64,000 nucleotides of DNA from Furcasterigmium furcatum (Eukaryota > Ascomycota > Sordariomycetes > Glomerellales > Plectosphaerellaceae), in NCBI GenBank assembly GCA_001599815.1, contig BCIA01000001.1, forward strand, positions 248,001 to 312,000, written 5' to 3'. A program made the position numbers and the translations under genes. The notes beneath the pieces are model-generated. The model had not been told where the DNA came from, did not search any database, and saw only the letters and a list, made by a program, of their open reading frames with translations. Numbering within the stretch: the first letter of the stretch is position 1; each line of letters begins with the position of its first letter. Of this stretch, positions 32,458 to 42,687 are shown piece after piece.

Positions 32458-35400
32458 TCAGACATAGACCCTCTCAAAAGGCAAAACAGCGACGGTCCCC
32501 ACGATCCCATTGTCGGTGGCCGGTGGCGGCCCACGTGGCATGATAGGTGTCAGTCCTCCATTCTCGACCTCGCCGATAATGCTCCTGACGTAATTCCACA
32601 TGGTCGTCGCCACGGTGGCCACGATCTCGTTCTCTCCCTCCACGAGGAGAGGCGAAATATCCGCAACAGGCGAGGTTAGATCCAGGGGCGGCAGCCGATG
32701 ACCGTTGACGCGGAGAAGGATGGTGTTCAGGGCCGGTGGGAACCTGATGTACGCCCCGATCCCATTCTGCGCCTTCTGGGACCAGGAAAACGTCGTGGTG
32801 TAGTGACCAAGTCCGGAGACTTCAGCCAGCTCCGGGATCTCGAGCCACGAAACGAGCTCGTCCAGCTCGTGGGTCGTGTTGCGCTTCACCGCGATGACGG
32901 AGGCCTGATACATATCCTCGGGCGCCTCCCAGTGTTCCACGGTGAGCGTCCAGGAGGGCAGTTCGAAAGCAGCGGGCGCAGAGGACTTGAGCGAGATCTC
33001 CTTTCCGACAGAGGTCTTGGCAGAAGATGACGCCGCGCTGGCTGGGATGTCGGCATACAGCCCACCCTCGTCTCTTCCAACCCCCAGAACGCCTTCGGGC
33101 AGCTCGGTGAACCACTCTTCCGGGGCGGCCTCGCATCCCTGCGACTCGTCTGAGAAACCGATGATCACGGTCTGGTTCCCGGCGAGGCTCAGAGGGATGA
33201 TGGTCTGCTCGCCCTCGACGCGGAAGTAATACAGCGGCGAGCGGCGTCCGGTCCATGCATCCAGAATGTAAGGCTTCCTGGTCGACTGGACGACGAGCTC
33301 GCCTGCGGCCGGGAACAGGTCGCAGTATACATATGCGTAATCCACGTCGGCGTCGGAGTCCTCGCGCCACTGAGTGTGCCACGTCCCGTCTCCCTGAAAA
33401 CGGGCGCCGACCTGAGGCTTCAAGCCGAGAGAGAAGAGATGCTCGGAAACTTCTTCTTCGGCCACGACGTGGACATTTTCCGCCTCGAGGAGCGACGAGA
33501 TCTCCCTTTGCACGTCCTCTTCATCCAGCGCGGCGCCGTTGGGGTAGTAACCGGAAACGCCGCTGGAGAAGACGATGGGCAAGCCCGCTGCTGCGTAGTC
33601 CTGGAGATGCTTCACAGCCGGCAGGGTGAGGTTGAAACGCCCAGGGACAACGAGTGCCTTGTACGAGGGCCCATCGGGAGCCAGGATGCCGTCCTTGACA
33701 GTGGCCTGGGGCAGGTCAAAGTTGGCCGATGTAAGGTAGTTGAATGTCCAGCCTATGTTTGTTAGCGATCGTTCACGATGACAATAATGAGAATATGACA
33801 TACCCGCAGCAGTGAGATCCTCTCCCTCGTACTCGGTGTCGAATTGCGGGTTGGTAATGGACCTCTTCAAGTAGACAGCAATATCGGTACGCGCCAGACC
33901 CTGTCGCTGGACATGCTGGATCCTCGCCATGTAGTCGAGAGCTTGTCCAAAACCATGGTCCCAGTCAGGGCGCTTCGAGTTGTAGAGGTCGGACACGTAG
34001 TACCGGAACGGCACGTTGCCGGGCCAAGTCGTGCCCGCATAGTCTCCGGTGTACGACTGTCCATGGATGACAAACTGGTTCAAGCCGCCGGCAAAGCCCC
34101 GGTTGGCCATATGCAACAGCTCTGGGACCAGGAAGCTGAAGGCCCTGCCGAAGACGGCGCCAAGCTCGTTAGAGATAACCTTGTTTCCGACGAGGTTGGC
34201 CGGTCCGGTGAAGGTTCTGTAGCCGTCGATGTTATTCTGGCCTTGCAGGCTCTCAGATTCAGGGGCATCGACGAAGGGGATAATGGAGAGCATGTCCATC
34301 GGCATGTTGTATGACGGCTGAACAGAAAGAGACACATCCAGGGTGTCTCGAAGCCAGGCCCGGAGTGTTCCCAGATACTCCAAGTATCCGTCGGCGAGGG
34401 CGGCTCTGTAGTCGTGGACGAAGCCAAGGCCAGCATCCTCCGTGTCCAAGAGGGCCTCAATCTTGCCCGGGGCGTCTCCTTGGATGTTGACATTGTTGTT
34501 GCCGAAGGTCAGAAGGGGTAGGTAGGTAATGAGGCTGTAGCCAAAGAGCTTCTGGAAGCGCTCCGGAAGCTTTGGCGACCATGACTGCGCTGACTTGAGC
34601 TCCAAGCTGTCCTCCCAGCCTGTTGGTGTGACATGTTAGCCAGTGGTAGTCGAAAGGGGGCCGAGCTGTTTCAAGTGATTGACGCACCATAGTTCCCGAC
34701 TGCCTTGAGTCTTTCCTTGATGTTAGCGTCCTTCAGGATGTTCTGGTCCCAGAAATCTGTTGTGACCTTTGCACCCGCGGCGCTAAAGTGGTCGACGGTG
34801 AACGATCCGTGGTCCCAGACGGTAGAGTTGGCAGTCGACGGGAAGCCCAGGTTCTTTCGGCCCGTTCGCTTTTCGTAAAAGGCAAAGACCCTGAACCTTC
34901 CAGAACCGCACGGCCGGGGGAAAGACGTAGTAAGCGCACCAGTCGCCTGGGTTACTTGGTCGGTGATGTCCTTGAGGGTGCTGTTGCGTAGGACAAGTTG
35001 TTCATACACGACCTCCACGGGGCCTGCGAGACCAGAGCCGATGATGGTCTTGTTCTCGCTTGACAATGCAAACGCAGACACGGCGGCGACAAAACGGCCA
35101 CTTCCCCAACCGGGCAGTGTCTGGTTGAAGCTTCCACCCTGCGGGACGGGTGCCGAGAAGGTATTCTATCCAGAGTCAGGACGAAGAGCCACCCCACAAG
35201 ATGAATAACTGTGGACTTACCAGTTCCCATTGCAGCCCCTCATTATCAGGAAACGCTGGGACGCCCTGCCCCTCGCTAGGTCCAAAAGCAAAGTCCATGG
35301 CCAGCTCTCCCTCGTAGTGAGCGTCAAGGGCGGCTTGCATCACCTCGAGGTAGGCCGGCGTGCCGAATCCGTTCTCAGACCAGTCGACGCCCGGAGGAGG

Positions 35401-35676
35401 GCCTCCAAGATCTCCGCCATAGTTGTAGAAGGGGACGAACTCAACCCCGCCGGCGCCGATGGACCCAGCGTCAAGGATCTCCTGCTTGAGGACCTCGGGG
35501 TTAACTGTTGCGTCGGGCAGCCAGTAGCGGAACCTGGGCCGCTCCCTCGACGCGGGGTTCATGAAAGACCCATGGTCTCGCGAGCGCTGGCTCTGGGGGC
35601 TTCCATTGTTACTGTCGTCCGCGGAGACGATGTGGGTGACGGAGAGGACGGCGAGGGCTTGCAGAAATCGATGCAT
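32458..35676 (-). CDS. Large secreted GH106-like enzyme (alpha-L-rhamnosidase type)
   Basis: Four exons (35676-35221, 35165-34688, 34619-33804, 33752-32458) encode 1014 residues. A signal peptide ends near residue 19. The N-terminal NPASRERPRFRYWLPDA and the following GSIGAGGVEFVPF resemble the opening of the GH106 alpha-L-rhamnosidase fold. A beta-sandwich-like C-terminus contains a galactose-binding-like segment (RFPPALNTILLRVNG). Such enzymes remove rhamnose from pectic rhamnogalacturonan or flavonoid glycosides. The family is mostly bacterial, so the call rests on N-terminal similarity and overall plan. The third intron (33753-33803, 51 nt) keeps frame and has no stop. TATAAAGG on the minus strand near 35774 supports the start. 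Confidence 0.6.
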
Positions 35677-36430
35677 GATAGCGACTCGCGGGAACAGAAT
35701 CGCTTAGTCTGCCAGGTGAGCTCATCACTACTGAGTAACCACTCACTGTGTCCGAGGACCGACTCCCCTTTATACTTATCCCTTTCTCCCCCCTGGTCAT
35801 TCATATTATTATTACAACTAGTACTAATAAGAAGTAGTCCAGTTTCTCTCGCTCAGACACTAGGACCAATTTCACTGCATTTTCTGTTGGCCCTGTTCTT
35901 CCCCGCATTGGAGTCGCTTCATATCCTCGCATTATTCGGGTTCCTCCTCGCATTCTCCGCGTTTCTCCGCTTCTCATCGACACTCGATCCGGGGTCGCGG
36001 GGAAATGGTTCGAATCGGCCGAGAATAGGACGAGGGGGCGGACTTAGTATGACCCAACTAAGACTACGGTGCTCCCAGAGGTGGGACGTTCTGTGAAAAG
36101 AGCAGGGGACAAGGTCTGGCAGCAGCTTGGCCGAGGACGTTCGGAATAGCATGGAGCGAGGACGCGTAGTCTCGGGTCTCGGAGCGGACTTCTCCTAGGG
36201 TCCGGACGCTGGTTTCCATACTCCCCTCGTCCGAGTACTAGGACCAGGCAAGTATAGACCCAGATGAGGCGTGCTACCTTTTATATTTCCACTGACAGAT
36301 GACCCTCGTGCCCACTTGGTCAACGGCCTGGAACCACGTCTGAGAAAGAAGTCGACCTTAGAACGTGTACTTGAGCAAGGAAATCGTGGCTTCATGGCAC
36401 TACCTGCTAACCTTGAGGTGGACGATTCGT
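35677..36430. promoter_or_regulatory. Promoter region of GH106-like gene
   Basis: Carries the minus-strand TATAAA at 35774-35769, about 95 bp before the start codon. The remainder up to the end of the fusion gene shows no gene. Nothing else was recognised. Confidence 0.45.
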
Positions 36431-38821
36431 CTATGTAGCCGCCGTATTATACGTACGGAGATCAAACCCCTTACCCCCCTCAATGCTGAGCAAGCCCTTT
36501 TCAATCTTTCCTGTCGGCGTCTTCGAGATTTCACCAACAATCTCGACAACGCTCGGTATCTGGAACCGCGACACCCGCTGAACAGACCACTCCCAGAGTG
36601 CGCTCTCGTCAACTACCGACCCTGGCCTCAGCTGCACGGCGACCTTGACGTCCTCCTCCGTACCGGCGCCGAGGCGCGAGGGCACGCCATACGCGGCGGC
36701 CACCACGACATCAGGGTGCTGCAGGAACTCGTCCTCTATCTCCGCCGCATTCACGTTCTCCCCACGCCGTCGTATGACATCCTTGACACGCCCGACGAAG
36801 TAGACGTTGCCGTCACTATCGCACTTGGCGAGGTCGCCAGTGTTCAGCCACAGCCCCGCGAAGGAAGCAGCCGTGCTGGCGGGACTGTTGAAGTATCCCT
36901 GGAAGAAAGAGTTGGACTTGTCGCTCCTGAGGAGGAGATTCCCCGGCGTACCTGGCGGCACCTCCTCGCCATCATCATCCACGATGCGGACCTGATGCCC
37001 AGGAGTGAGCCTCCCGCACGAGCCGGGGGGCAAGTCGCGGCTGACATCCTGCACGATGGGCAGGCCAGACTCGACGCTGCCGTAGAGGGTGACGAGCGGG
37101 TGACCGAAGCGCTGCTCGTAGTCGCCCGCGAAACTCGGGAGGGGCACGCCCCATGCCAGCCGGACAGTGTGGTCTTTGTCTCTCGGCGTAGGCGGCTGCT
37201 TGTACGTGAGCGCGAGCGTGGCCCCCATGAAGTCGTAGACCGTGGCACGCACGGCTCGGATCTCGTCCCAGAACCGGCTCGCGCTGAAGCGGACGGACAG
37301 AGCTGCCACCGCGCCCAGGAGGATCGCAGGGACCACGGTGAGCGCGGTTGCGTCGGCGTGGAATAGGGGGAACGGGCAGTAGAGGACGTCGTCTTGCCTG
37401 ATGCCACAGGCGTCGATCAGTGTCTTGGCCTGGAGGATGAAGTACTCGTGGGAGAGGCTGCAGGGCTTCGACTTTCCCGTCGTTCCGCTTGTGTACAGGA
37501 AAGCCGCCGTCGTGGCAGGAGTGGCAGTGACGGGCTCATGGACCTTCAGCGGCGAAGAAGACAGTGTCGCAAAGGAACGAGTGCCAGCAGCATGAGTCTG
37601 AGACTGTCCGTTGATGTAGACGGACTCGAAGTCTAGAGCCCCGAGTGCCTCCAGGCCAGGCCAGAGCACCTCGTCCACGATAGCGAGCTTCGGGTCTGCT
37701 GCCCGGACGACGTGTTGGAGCGTGACCGACTTCAGCTCCGTGTTCACGGGGACCCAGACGGCTCCGAGACGGTTCGTCGCCAGCCACGCAGCCACCATCT
37801 CGACGCTGTTGAGCATCATACCGAGAACACGATCGCCAGGTCCGATGTCTGCCTCCTTCAGACCACCAGCCACCGTGGCAACGATGGCATCAAACTCTCG
37901 GAACGTGAGGTCGTGACCCGAAAACCGAAGGAAGACGCGCTCGGGAAACTCAGCGACCGCCCGGCTGAAAGCAGCGTTGATAGTTCTAACAGCAGAGCGA
38001 GAGCTTTCGACCGCAGTCTTCGTCTGTTGGTGCTGCTGAGGCTTGCGAGCCGCAAAGTCGGAGAATGCTTTTGACGCATCGCCCTGCGAGAAGCAATAAT
38101 TCGCAACATTGATTTCGTCCTGCAGACAGGCCTCCATGCCGGGGAACAAGGAGCGTTCCAGCGACGTCTTCGAAGATGCCAAAGACACTCCGGGCATGGA
38201 TGCCAGCGTTTTCGCCAGCTCCAGAGCGCGAGCTTTCGGGTCTTCGGCGACTTCAGTCAGGAGCCCGATCTTCAGGGCTTCCTCTGCCTCGACCCAACGC
38301 CCGGTCAACAGCAACTGTTTGGCCCTGAGCAGGCCGACGAGGAGCGATAGGCGCAATGTGATGCCCCCAGTGGCCGCGTGACCGATTGGGACCTCCGGGA
38401 AGCGAAACTTGGCCGCCGGGCCGCCGATGACGAGGTCGGCGCCGAGGGCGATCTCGGCCCCTCCGCCGATGGCGTAGCCTTGCACGGCCGCGATGACGAT
38501 GCAGCGCGCCGAGGACGTCAGGCGGGTGAGGTCTTGGAGCTTCTCGAACGACTCGCGCAGCTCCGCGGCAGAGCCGGTGCGAGGGGCGAGGGTCTGCTTC
38601 AGGTCCTCGCCGGCGCAGAAAGACCGATCGCCGGCGCCCTCGAGGATGATGACGCGAATGGAAGAGTTGTTTTGTGCGTTCCGCAGTGCGGAGACAAGGC
38701 TGTACAGGAGGTTGACGTTCAAGGCGTTGAGCGCTTTGGGGCGGTTGAGTGTGATCCTTGCCACGCCATCTGATGGGCGGTCAACCAGGGCGGCGGGGTC
38801 GACATCAGAACCGGTGGTCAT
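36431..38821 (-). CDS. Fused enoyl-CoA hydratase / acyl-CoA synthetase
   Basis: Intronless, 796 residues from ATG at 38821 (an upstream TTG-started extension was rejected; TATAAATA lies at 38941-38934). Residues about 10-255 are a crotonase: SFCAGEDL and GYAIGGG form the oxyanion hole, and Glu123 and Glu143, spaced 20 apart as in rat mitochondrial hydratase, are both present. Residues about 280-790 are an AMP-forming CoA ligase: YTSGTTGKSK (443-452), YGSVESG (580-586), NTGDLAKCDSDGNVYFVGR (660-678) and catalytic Lys772 in PTGKIEKG. The polypeptide could thus activate an unsaturated acid to its CoA ester and hydrate it. There is no peroxisomal C-terminal tripeptide. A thioesterase lies on the other side of the promoter. 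Confidence 0.88.
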   Translation of the reverse strand: MTTGSDVDPAALVDRPSDGVARITLNRPKALNALNVNLLYSLVSALRNAQNNSSIRVIILEGAGDRSFCAGEDLKQTLAPRTGSAAELRESFEKLQDLTRLTSSARCIVIAAVQGYAIGGGAEIALGADLVIGGPAAKFRFPEVPIGHAATGGITLRLSLLVGLLRAKQLLLTGRWVEAEEALKIGLLTEVAEDPKARALELAKTLASMPGVSLASSKTSLERSLFPGMEACLQDEINVANYCFSQGDASKAFSDFAARKPQQHQQTKTAVESSRSAVRTINAAFSRAVAEFPERVFLRFSGHDLTFREFDAIVATVAGGLKEADIGPGDRVLGMMLNSVEMVAAWLATNRLGAVWVPVNTELKSVTLQHVVRAADPKLAIVDEVLWPGLEALGALDFESVYINGQSQTHAAGTRSFATLSSSPLKVHEPVTATPATTAAFLYTSGTTGKSKPCSLSHEYFILQAKTLIDACGIRQDDVLYCPFPLFHADATALTVVPAILLGAVAALSVRFSASRFWDEIRAVRATVYDFMGATLALTYKQPPTPRDKDHTVRLAWGVPLPSFAGDYEQRFGHPLVTLYGSVESGLPIVQDVSRDLPPGSCGRLTPGHQVRIVDDDGEEVPPGTPGNLLLRSDKSNSFFQGYFNSPASTAASFAGLWLNTGDLAKCDSDGNVYFVGRVKDVIRRRGENVNAAEIEDEFLQHPDVVVAAAYGVPSRLGAGTEEDVKVAVQLRPGSVVDESALWEWSVQRVSRFQIPSVVEIVGEISKTPTGKIEKGLLSIEGGKGFDLRTYNTAAT

Positions 38822-39520
38822 TGTAAGAGGCTTGGGGGACTTTAATGATGGTTGTTGGTATGTGTAAAGGAATTGCAGACTCTGACAGGTTGCGAGGAAG
38901 TGGACGAGAAAGTCGGACAAGACGGTCTACTACTATTTATACTGCAATATCAACTGGACCATATATCACCGCAACAACATTGTCCAGCGGGAGGAATATC
39001 GTGGAAGGCCATACCGACTGATAGGAAATAGAAGCCCCCTTAACGGCCCGAAAGGAAGCCAAGGCAGCGCAGCTGTGCCGAGGAGAATCCCGGTGAGGTG
39101 GCGTGGCGGAAAATCGAGATGAGAATCTCTTATCACCAAGGGATCAGCAGAAAAGTCCGAATAAAGAAATCACGAGCTGGGTCGTGGACTGGTCTAGATC
39201 ATATTCTCCCTCATCTCTTCATCCGGGCAGCATCCCGCCTCGCCCATGTAAGCAAGGGAGGCAGGCCATCGCGAGAGGTGGCTGGGTCTCGCCCCGTTCC
39301 CCCGACTTGCCCCTTTTGGATACCTCGGCAAGTCATGGCGAGCCCCTTTGGATGTCGCGTTCGATGCCAGCGGCTATGAATACCGCCAATGTGCCGAGCA
39401 CGGCCTCCCCTGGTCCAGTCAAAACACATTCGTTTCTCATTCAATTTCAACACACGCTTATGAAGATTCGTGGCTTCCTTACACCACTCTATTTTCAATA
39501 AACCGCCGACTTGCCTCTCC
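38822..39520. promoter_or_regulatory. Divergent promoter of fusion enzyme and thioesterase
   Basis: TATAAATA on the minus strand (38941-38934) lies about 113 bp before the fusion enzyme start. No intact ORF is present. Shared control of the two CoA-ester genes is likely from the layout. Confidence 0.5.
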
Positions 39521-40090
39521 ATGACAATGGATGCCGTTGAGAAGGACTGGGAAAGCTGCCTTGAGGAAGTGGTCGCCAGCCACCCGGAAGCCCTCGCTTT
39601 CAGTTCCAGCGACGATGTTTCCCCGGCGACCCGGTTCGTCCTCAAGCTACCACCGCAAGACGAGGCCAACAGCTTCACCCACGGCACGCTGATCAGCCCC
39701 GGATGCCTCTCGGCCCGACCGTTCGTCTTCACCAACAACACCACCGGCTCCCTGCTAGCCTTCTACCACCTCGGCCACCGCCTTTCAGGCCATACCGGAA
39801 TCGTGCACGGCGGCGTGACCGCCGCCTTGCTCGACGAGTGCATGGGCCGGGCCTGTTTCCCGCGCCTCGAAGGCAAGATCGCCGTCACGGCACGGCTCGA
39901 GATCGAATACAAGAACCCCATCCCCGTCGACAGCCTCGTTCTCATCTCGGCAGAGACGACAGACGTCCAGGGTCGCAAGGCAACTGTCGAGGCAACCGTG
40001 AGGAGTGCAACGGATGGCACCGAGCTGGTCAGGGCCAAGGCGCTGTTCGTGGAGCCAAAGTGGGCGGGTTCCTTGACCAAGCTGATGTGA
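39521..40090 (+). CDS. Hotdog-fold acyl-CoA thioesterase
   Basis: Single exon, 189 residues from ATG at 39521 (a second ATG at 39527 is possible). The 4HBT/PaaI-type core motif is GIVHGGVTAALLDECMG, with His96-Gly-Gly and Asp105 in the usual spacing, followed by strands AVTARLEIEYKNPIPVDS and KATVEATVRS. Such enzymes hydrolyse acyl- or aroyl-CoA to the free acid plus CoA. No signal peptide. Divergent from the crotonase-ligase fusion, it could recycle CoA or release the product of that enzyme. Its stop lies 17 bp from the stop of the opposing zinc-cluster gene. Confidence 0.85.
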   Translation: MTMDAVEKDWESCLEEVVASHPEALAFSSSDDVSPATRFVLKLPPQDEANSFTHGTLISPGCLSARPFVFTNNTTGSLLAFYHLGHRLSGHTGIVHGGVTAALLDECMGRACFPRLEGKIAVTARLEIEYKNPIPVDSLVLISAETTDVQGRKATVEATVRSATDGTELVRAKALFVEPKWAGSLTKLM

Positions 40091-40107
40091 AATAGACCGG
40101 TAGCCGC

Positions 40108-42043
40108 CTAGATCAGCAAAACATCGCAGTCCATCTCTTGCATGACCTGTACCCAGTCGATGATGATCAGATCCTTATCGAGACCCGTCGTGCGCGCCAG
40201 CTGCTCTCTTCGCCGCCAGACCTCTTCGAGAACCGTCTTGGCGCTCTTCCTAATGCCGATGCCGAAAGATACAGCCGATTCAATCCACTGCCTTGCCGCC
40301 TCGATGTCTTCCGCGTGGGTGGCCTCTGCCGCCGCCACAAATGCCGGCCATAGGGAGAAGTTCCCCGCGGACCCGTCTCTGCTGCTGCCCATCGCGAGAA
40401 AGAGGGATACCGAGACGAACACATCGCTTACATGCTGCCGGACGGCTCGGGGCGGGACATCGAGTACGGATCGGTAGAGGTATATGTACGCCGCTCTGAT
40501 GAAGGAGTTCATCTGGAGGCATGCCTCAGGGGGTGTGCCTGTGCCATCAGGAGTACCGAGAAACTCGTCTCCATGTCCACCAGGGATGCACTCGGATGGC
40601 ACAACCCCGTCTCCAAAATCGAGCGCAGAGAGATTGGTATCAGTCGATCCTGAAAGTGATAGATCTTGCTGTCGATACCGTCGCAGGCAGCCCAGAACGC
40701 TCTCCACGAGGTCATCAGCTTCATCCGGGCCCCTCAGTGAATGAGGCTTGTTTCTGAACGCCGTGATTCGAGATATGTAATGCAACACGTCGCTAGGTGC
40801 ACCAACCGTAAAGTAGAACTCGGAAACAGACCCAAGCCGCCTCAGTGATCCGTCTTCCTGTGCGGCCACGACTTGGGGGCTGGTTGTGGCCACATGCTGA
40901 TTGAAATCTTGGGCACATCCGGTCTCGCGGGTCGACGTATCCCCAATGACCTTGATGATCATCAGACTCTGGACTGATACGCGGGCCAGGGCGGAAGACA
41001 CTCTCGCCTCGTCGTCGCCACCTCGCTCAAGGAACAAGGTCCACACACCCCGGAAGTGATGCCGCCACTGCTGCGGATGCCCGCTGTAGAGCTGTTATTG
41101 TTGTCAGTTGATTCAGCTGATGCAGGTAGTTCGGTGTGAAGAGTCTTACCTCGGCAAACATGAGCGTCAGGATGGTGGCCATGGCGGATGGGAAGTCAAG
41201 ATCCGGCCAGGAAATAACCGGAAGAAGATGCCTCATCGCATTGCCATAATGCTTGCGGGCGCTTTCTACTAATGCGTCCAAACGGCCATCTTTTTGTCTG
41301 CCGCTGAGTTGAGCCAAGTTGAACGCCGCCTGGGCAAGGATGGCATGGTAGAGAGCGCCCCGTTCACCGCCCCGTAGCTCCAGAGCCGCCGAGGGGTAGT
41401 ATATCGCCCACGGGTTTTTGGGATGCGTGTAAGGCATCATTATCGTTGCCACCTGGGTGATGTAGTGATGGAACAAGTAGCGTTCATCGCGTTCGTGGTC
41501 TGGAAAGGGGTCGGGTGGTTGTCGTAGTGTGCATCGGTCATCGATCGATGTGTCGGCTGCCCTCCTTTTCGTGGCGAGAGGGAACACGGAGAATGGGTTA
41601 TGGGTTGTCGGCAGAGCCACAAAGAAAGCGCTGGGCCCGGCATTTTCGTCAGTTTCATCGCAGCGATGGATTAATAGATCAACAAGGTCCGACGGCAAGA
41701 CCTCCTGGTCCTTCCAGGTCGATTCTACCGAGAGGGCTCGGCGTCCATTCAGACGGACAGGCTGCTGGTCGTCTTCGCCCTGAATCCAGGTGAATTTGGC
41801 ATCGTAGCCAGTGCAAATGACGCCGATGCGCTGGCATTTGAGACAAGCAGGCCTGGTCTCATCACACTGGAAGTTGATGTCAGGCTCGCTCCGACTGGGG
41901 ATGAAGATCAAGAAGTCACATACCTTGACCCTCCGGGACCGACATTTCCAACATCCCTGAGACGCATCAGCCGGGCGCTTACCAAATGGTCACAAGCGAC
42001 GCCTAAGACTTACTGTGAATGTTCGATCCCTCACTCTCCCCAT
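40108..42043 (-). CDS. Zn2Cys6 transcription factor of the CoA-ligase cluster
   Basis: Four exons (42043-42014, 41956-41924, 41866-41150, 41091-40108) give 587 residues. Two tiny first exons (30 and 33 nt) are needed to complete the zinc cluster GCWKCRSRRVKC then CLKCQRIGVIC (C-x2-C-x6-C-x6-C-x2-C-x6-C). The rest resembles the fungal-specific factor domain of the shorter type (EALVESARKHY-like region, then GHPQQWRHHFRG). The intron between residues 21 and 22 (41867-41923, 57 nt) is in frame and stop-free; retention would insert 19 residues inside the zinc cluster. It lies tail-to-tail with the thioesterase and probably controls this cluster (inferred). Confidence 0.85.
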
Positions 42044-42687
42044 GACCGGAGCGGGTGATGAAAGCGCGGGCGGGCTTGTTCGCTGGGCACCGGCCGATTG
42101 AGTCGGGGATCAGAATGATCCTCAAGAGTACAGAGCATGTCGGCCAGATAAGTCGAGATTGATCGCTGTTTAGCGATGATGAACCGGGCTAGTTCCAGGC
42201 CTCGATGCACCATCATCTGACATTTCTTAGTCCTCGGGGCTAGTCCGGACATCCGATGATCGGGGCGGGGCGGCGATGCGTCCGGCCCGGGCGTAGACAG
42301 ATTTGGGAAGCCCGGGAAGTTTATAGCGAGCATGGCCCACTTGATTCATAGAACGCCCCTTGTCCTAAGGTACTGGTAGTTCTCGACTTGTGACTCGAGT
42401 GGGATAATCACGATGCTGTAGACCCCACGGTGGTTGGGATGAAGAATTTGGTGCTCCCCGAGGGGGTGTCACTTCAACGCTGAGAGTAATTATGTCCCAT
42501 TCCCCAACCCCTCATCTGACCTGACCTCCTCGACAGTCCCCGTCGCACTTGATATAGCTGTTCTAAGCCCCTATTCCTAGACACCATTTTGCAGGGAATG
42601 AGAAAAAATTGAAGGCTTAGAGGAGCTTAACTCTACTCACATGGTGGAATACCATATTGGCCGCAGCGTCGCTCTAAGCAGAGACGC
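42044..42687. promoter_or_regulatory. Promoter region of zinc-cluster gene
   Basis: Between the zinc-cluster start and the end of the third sugar porter, both on the minus strand. No gene or clear element was seen. Confidence 0.4.

Noticed and set aside
36000..36030. GGTTCGAATC word resembling a tRNA B box
   Set aside because: Flanking bases do not form a five-pair T stem, and no A box lies upstream at the right distance.
36365..37366. 333-residue open frame on the plus strand
   Set aside because: Antisense of the crotonase-ligase fusion with no recognisable features.
38822..38920. N-terminal extension of the fusion enzyme from a TTG
   Set aside because: No ATG in the extension and it would cover the TATA-proximal leader; ATG at 38821 precedes the crotonase domain directly.
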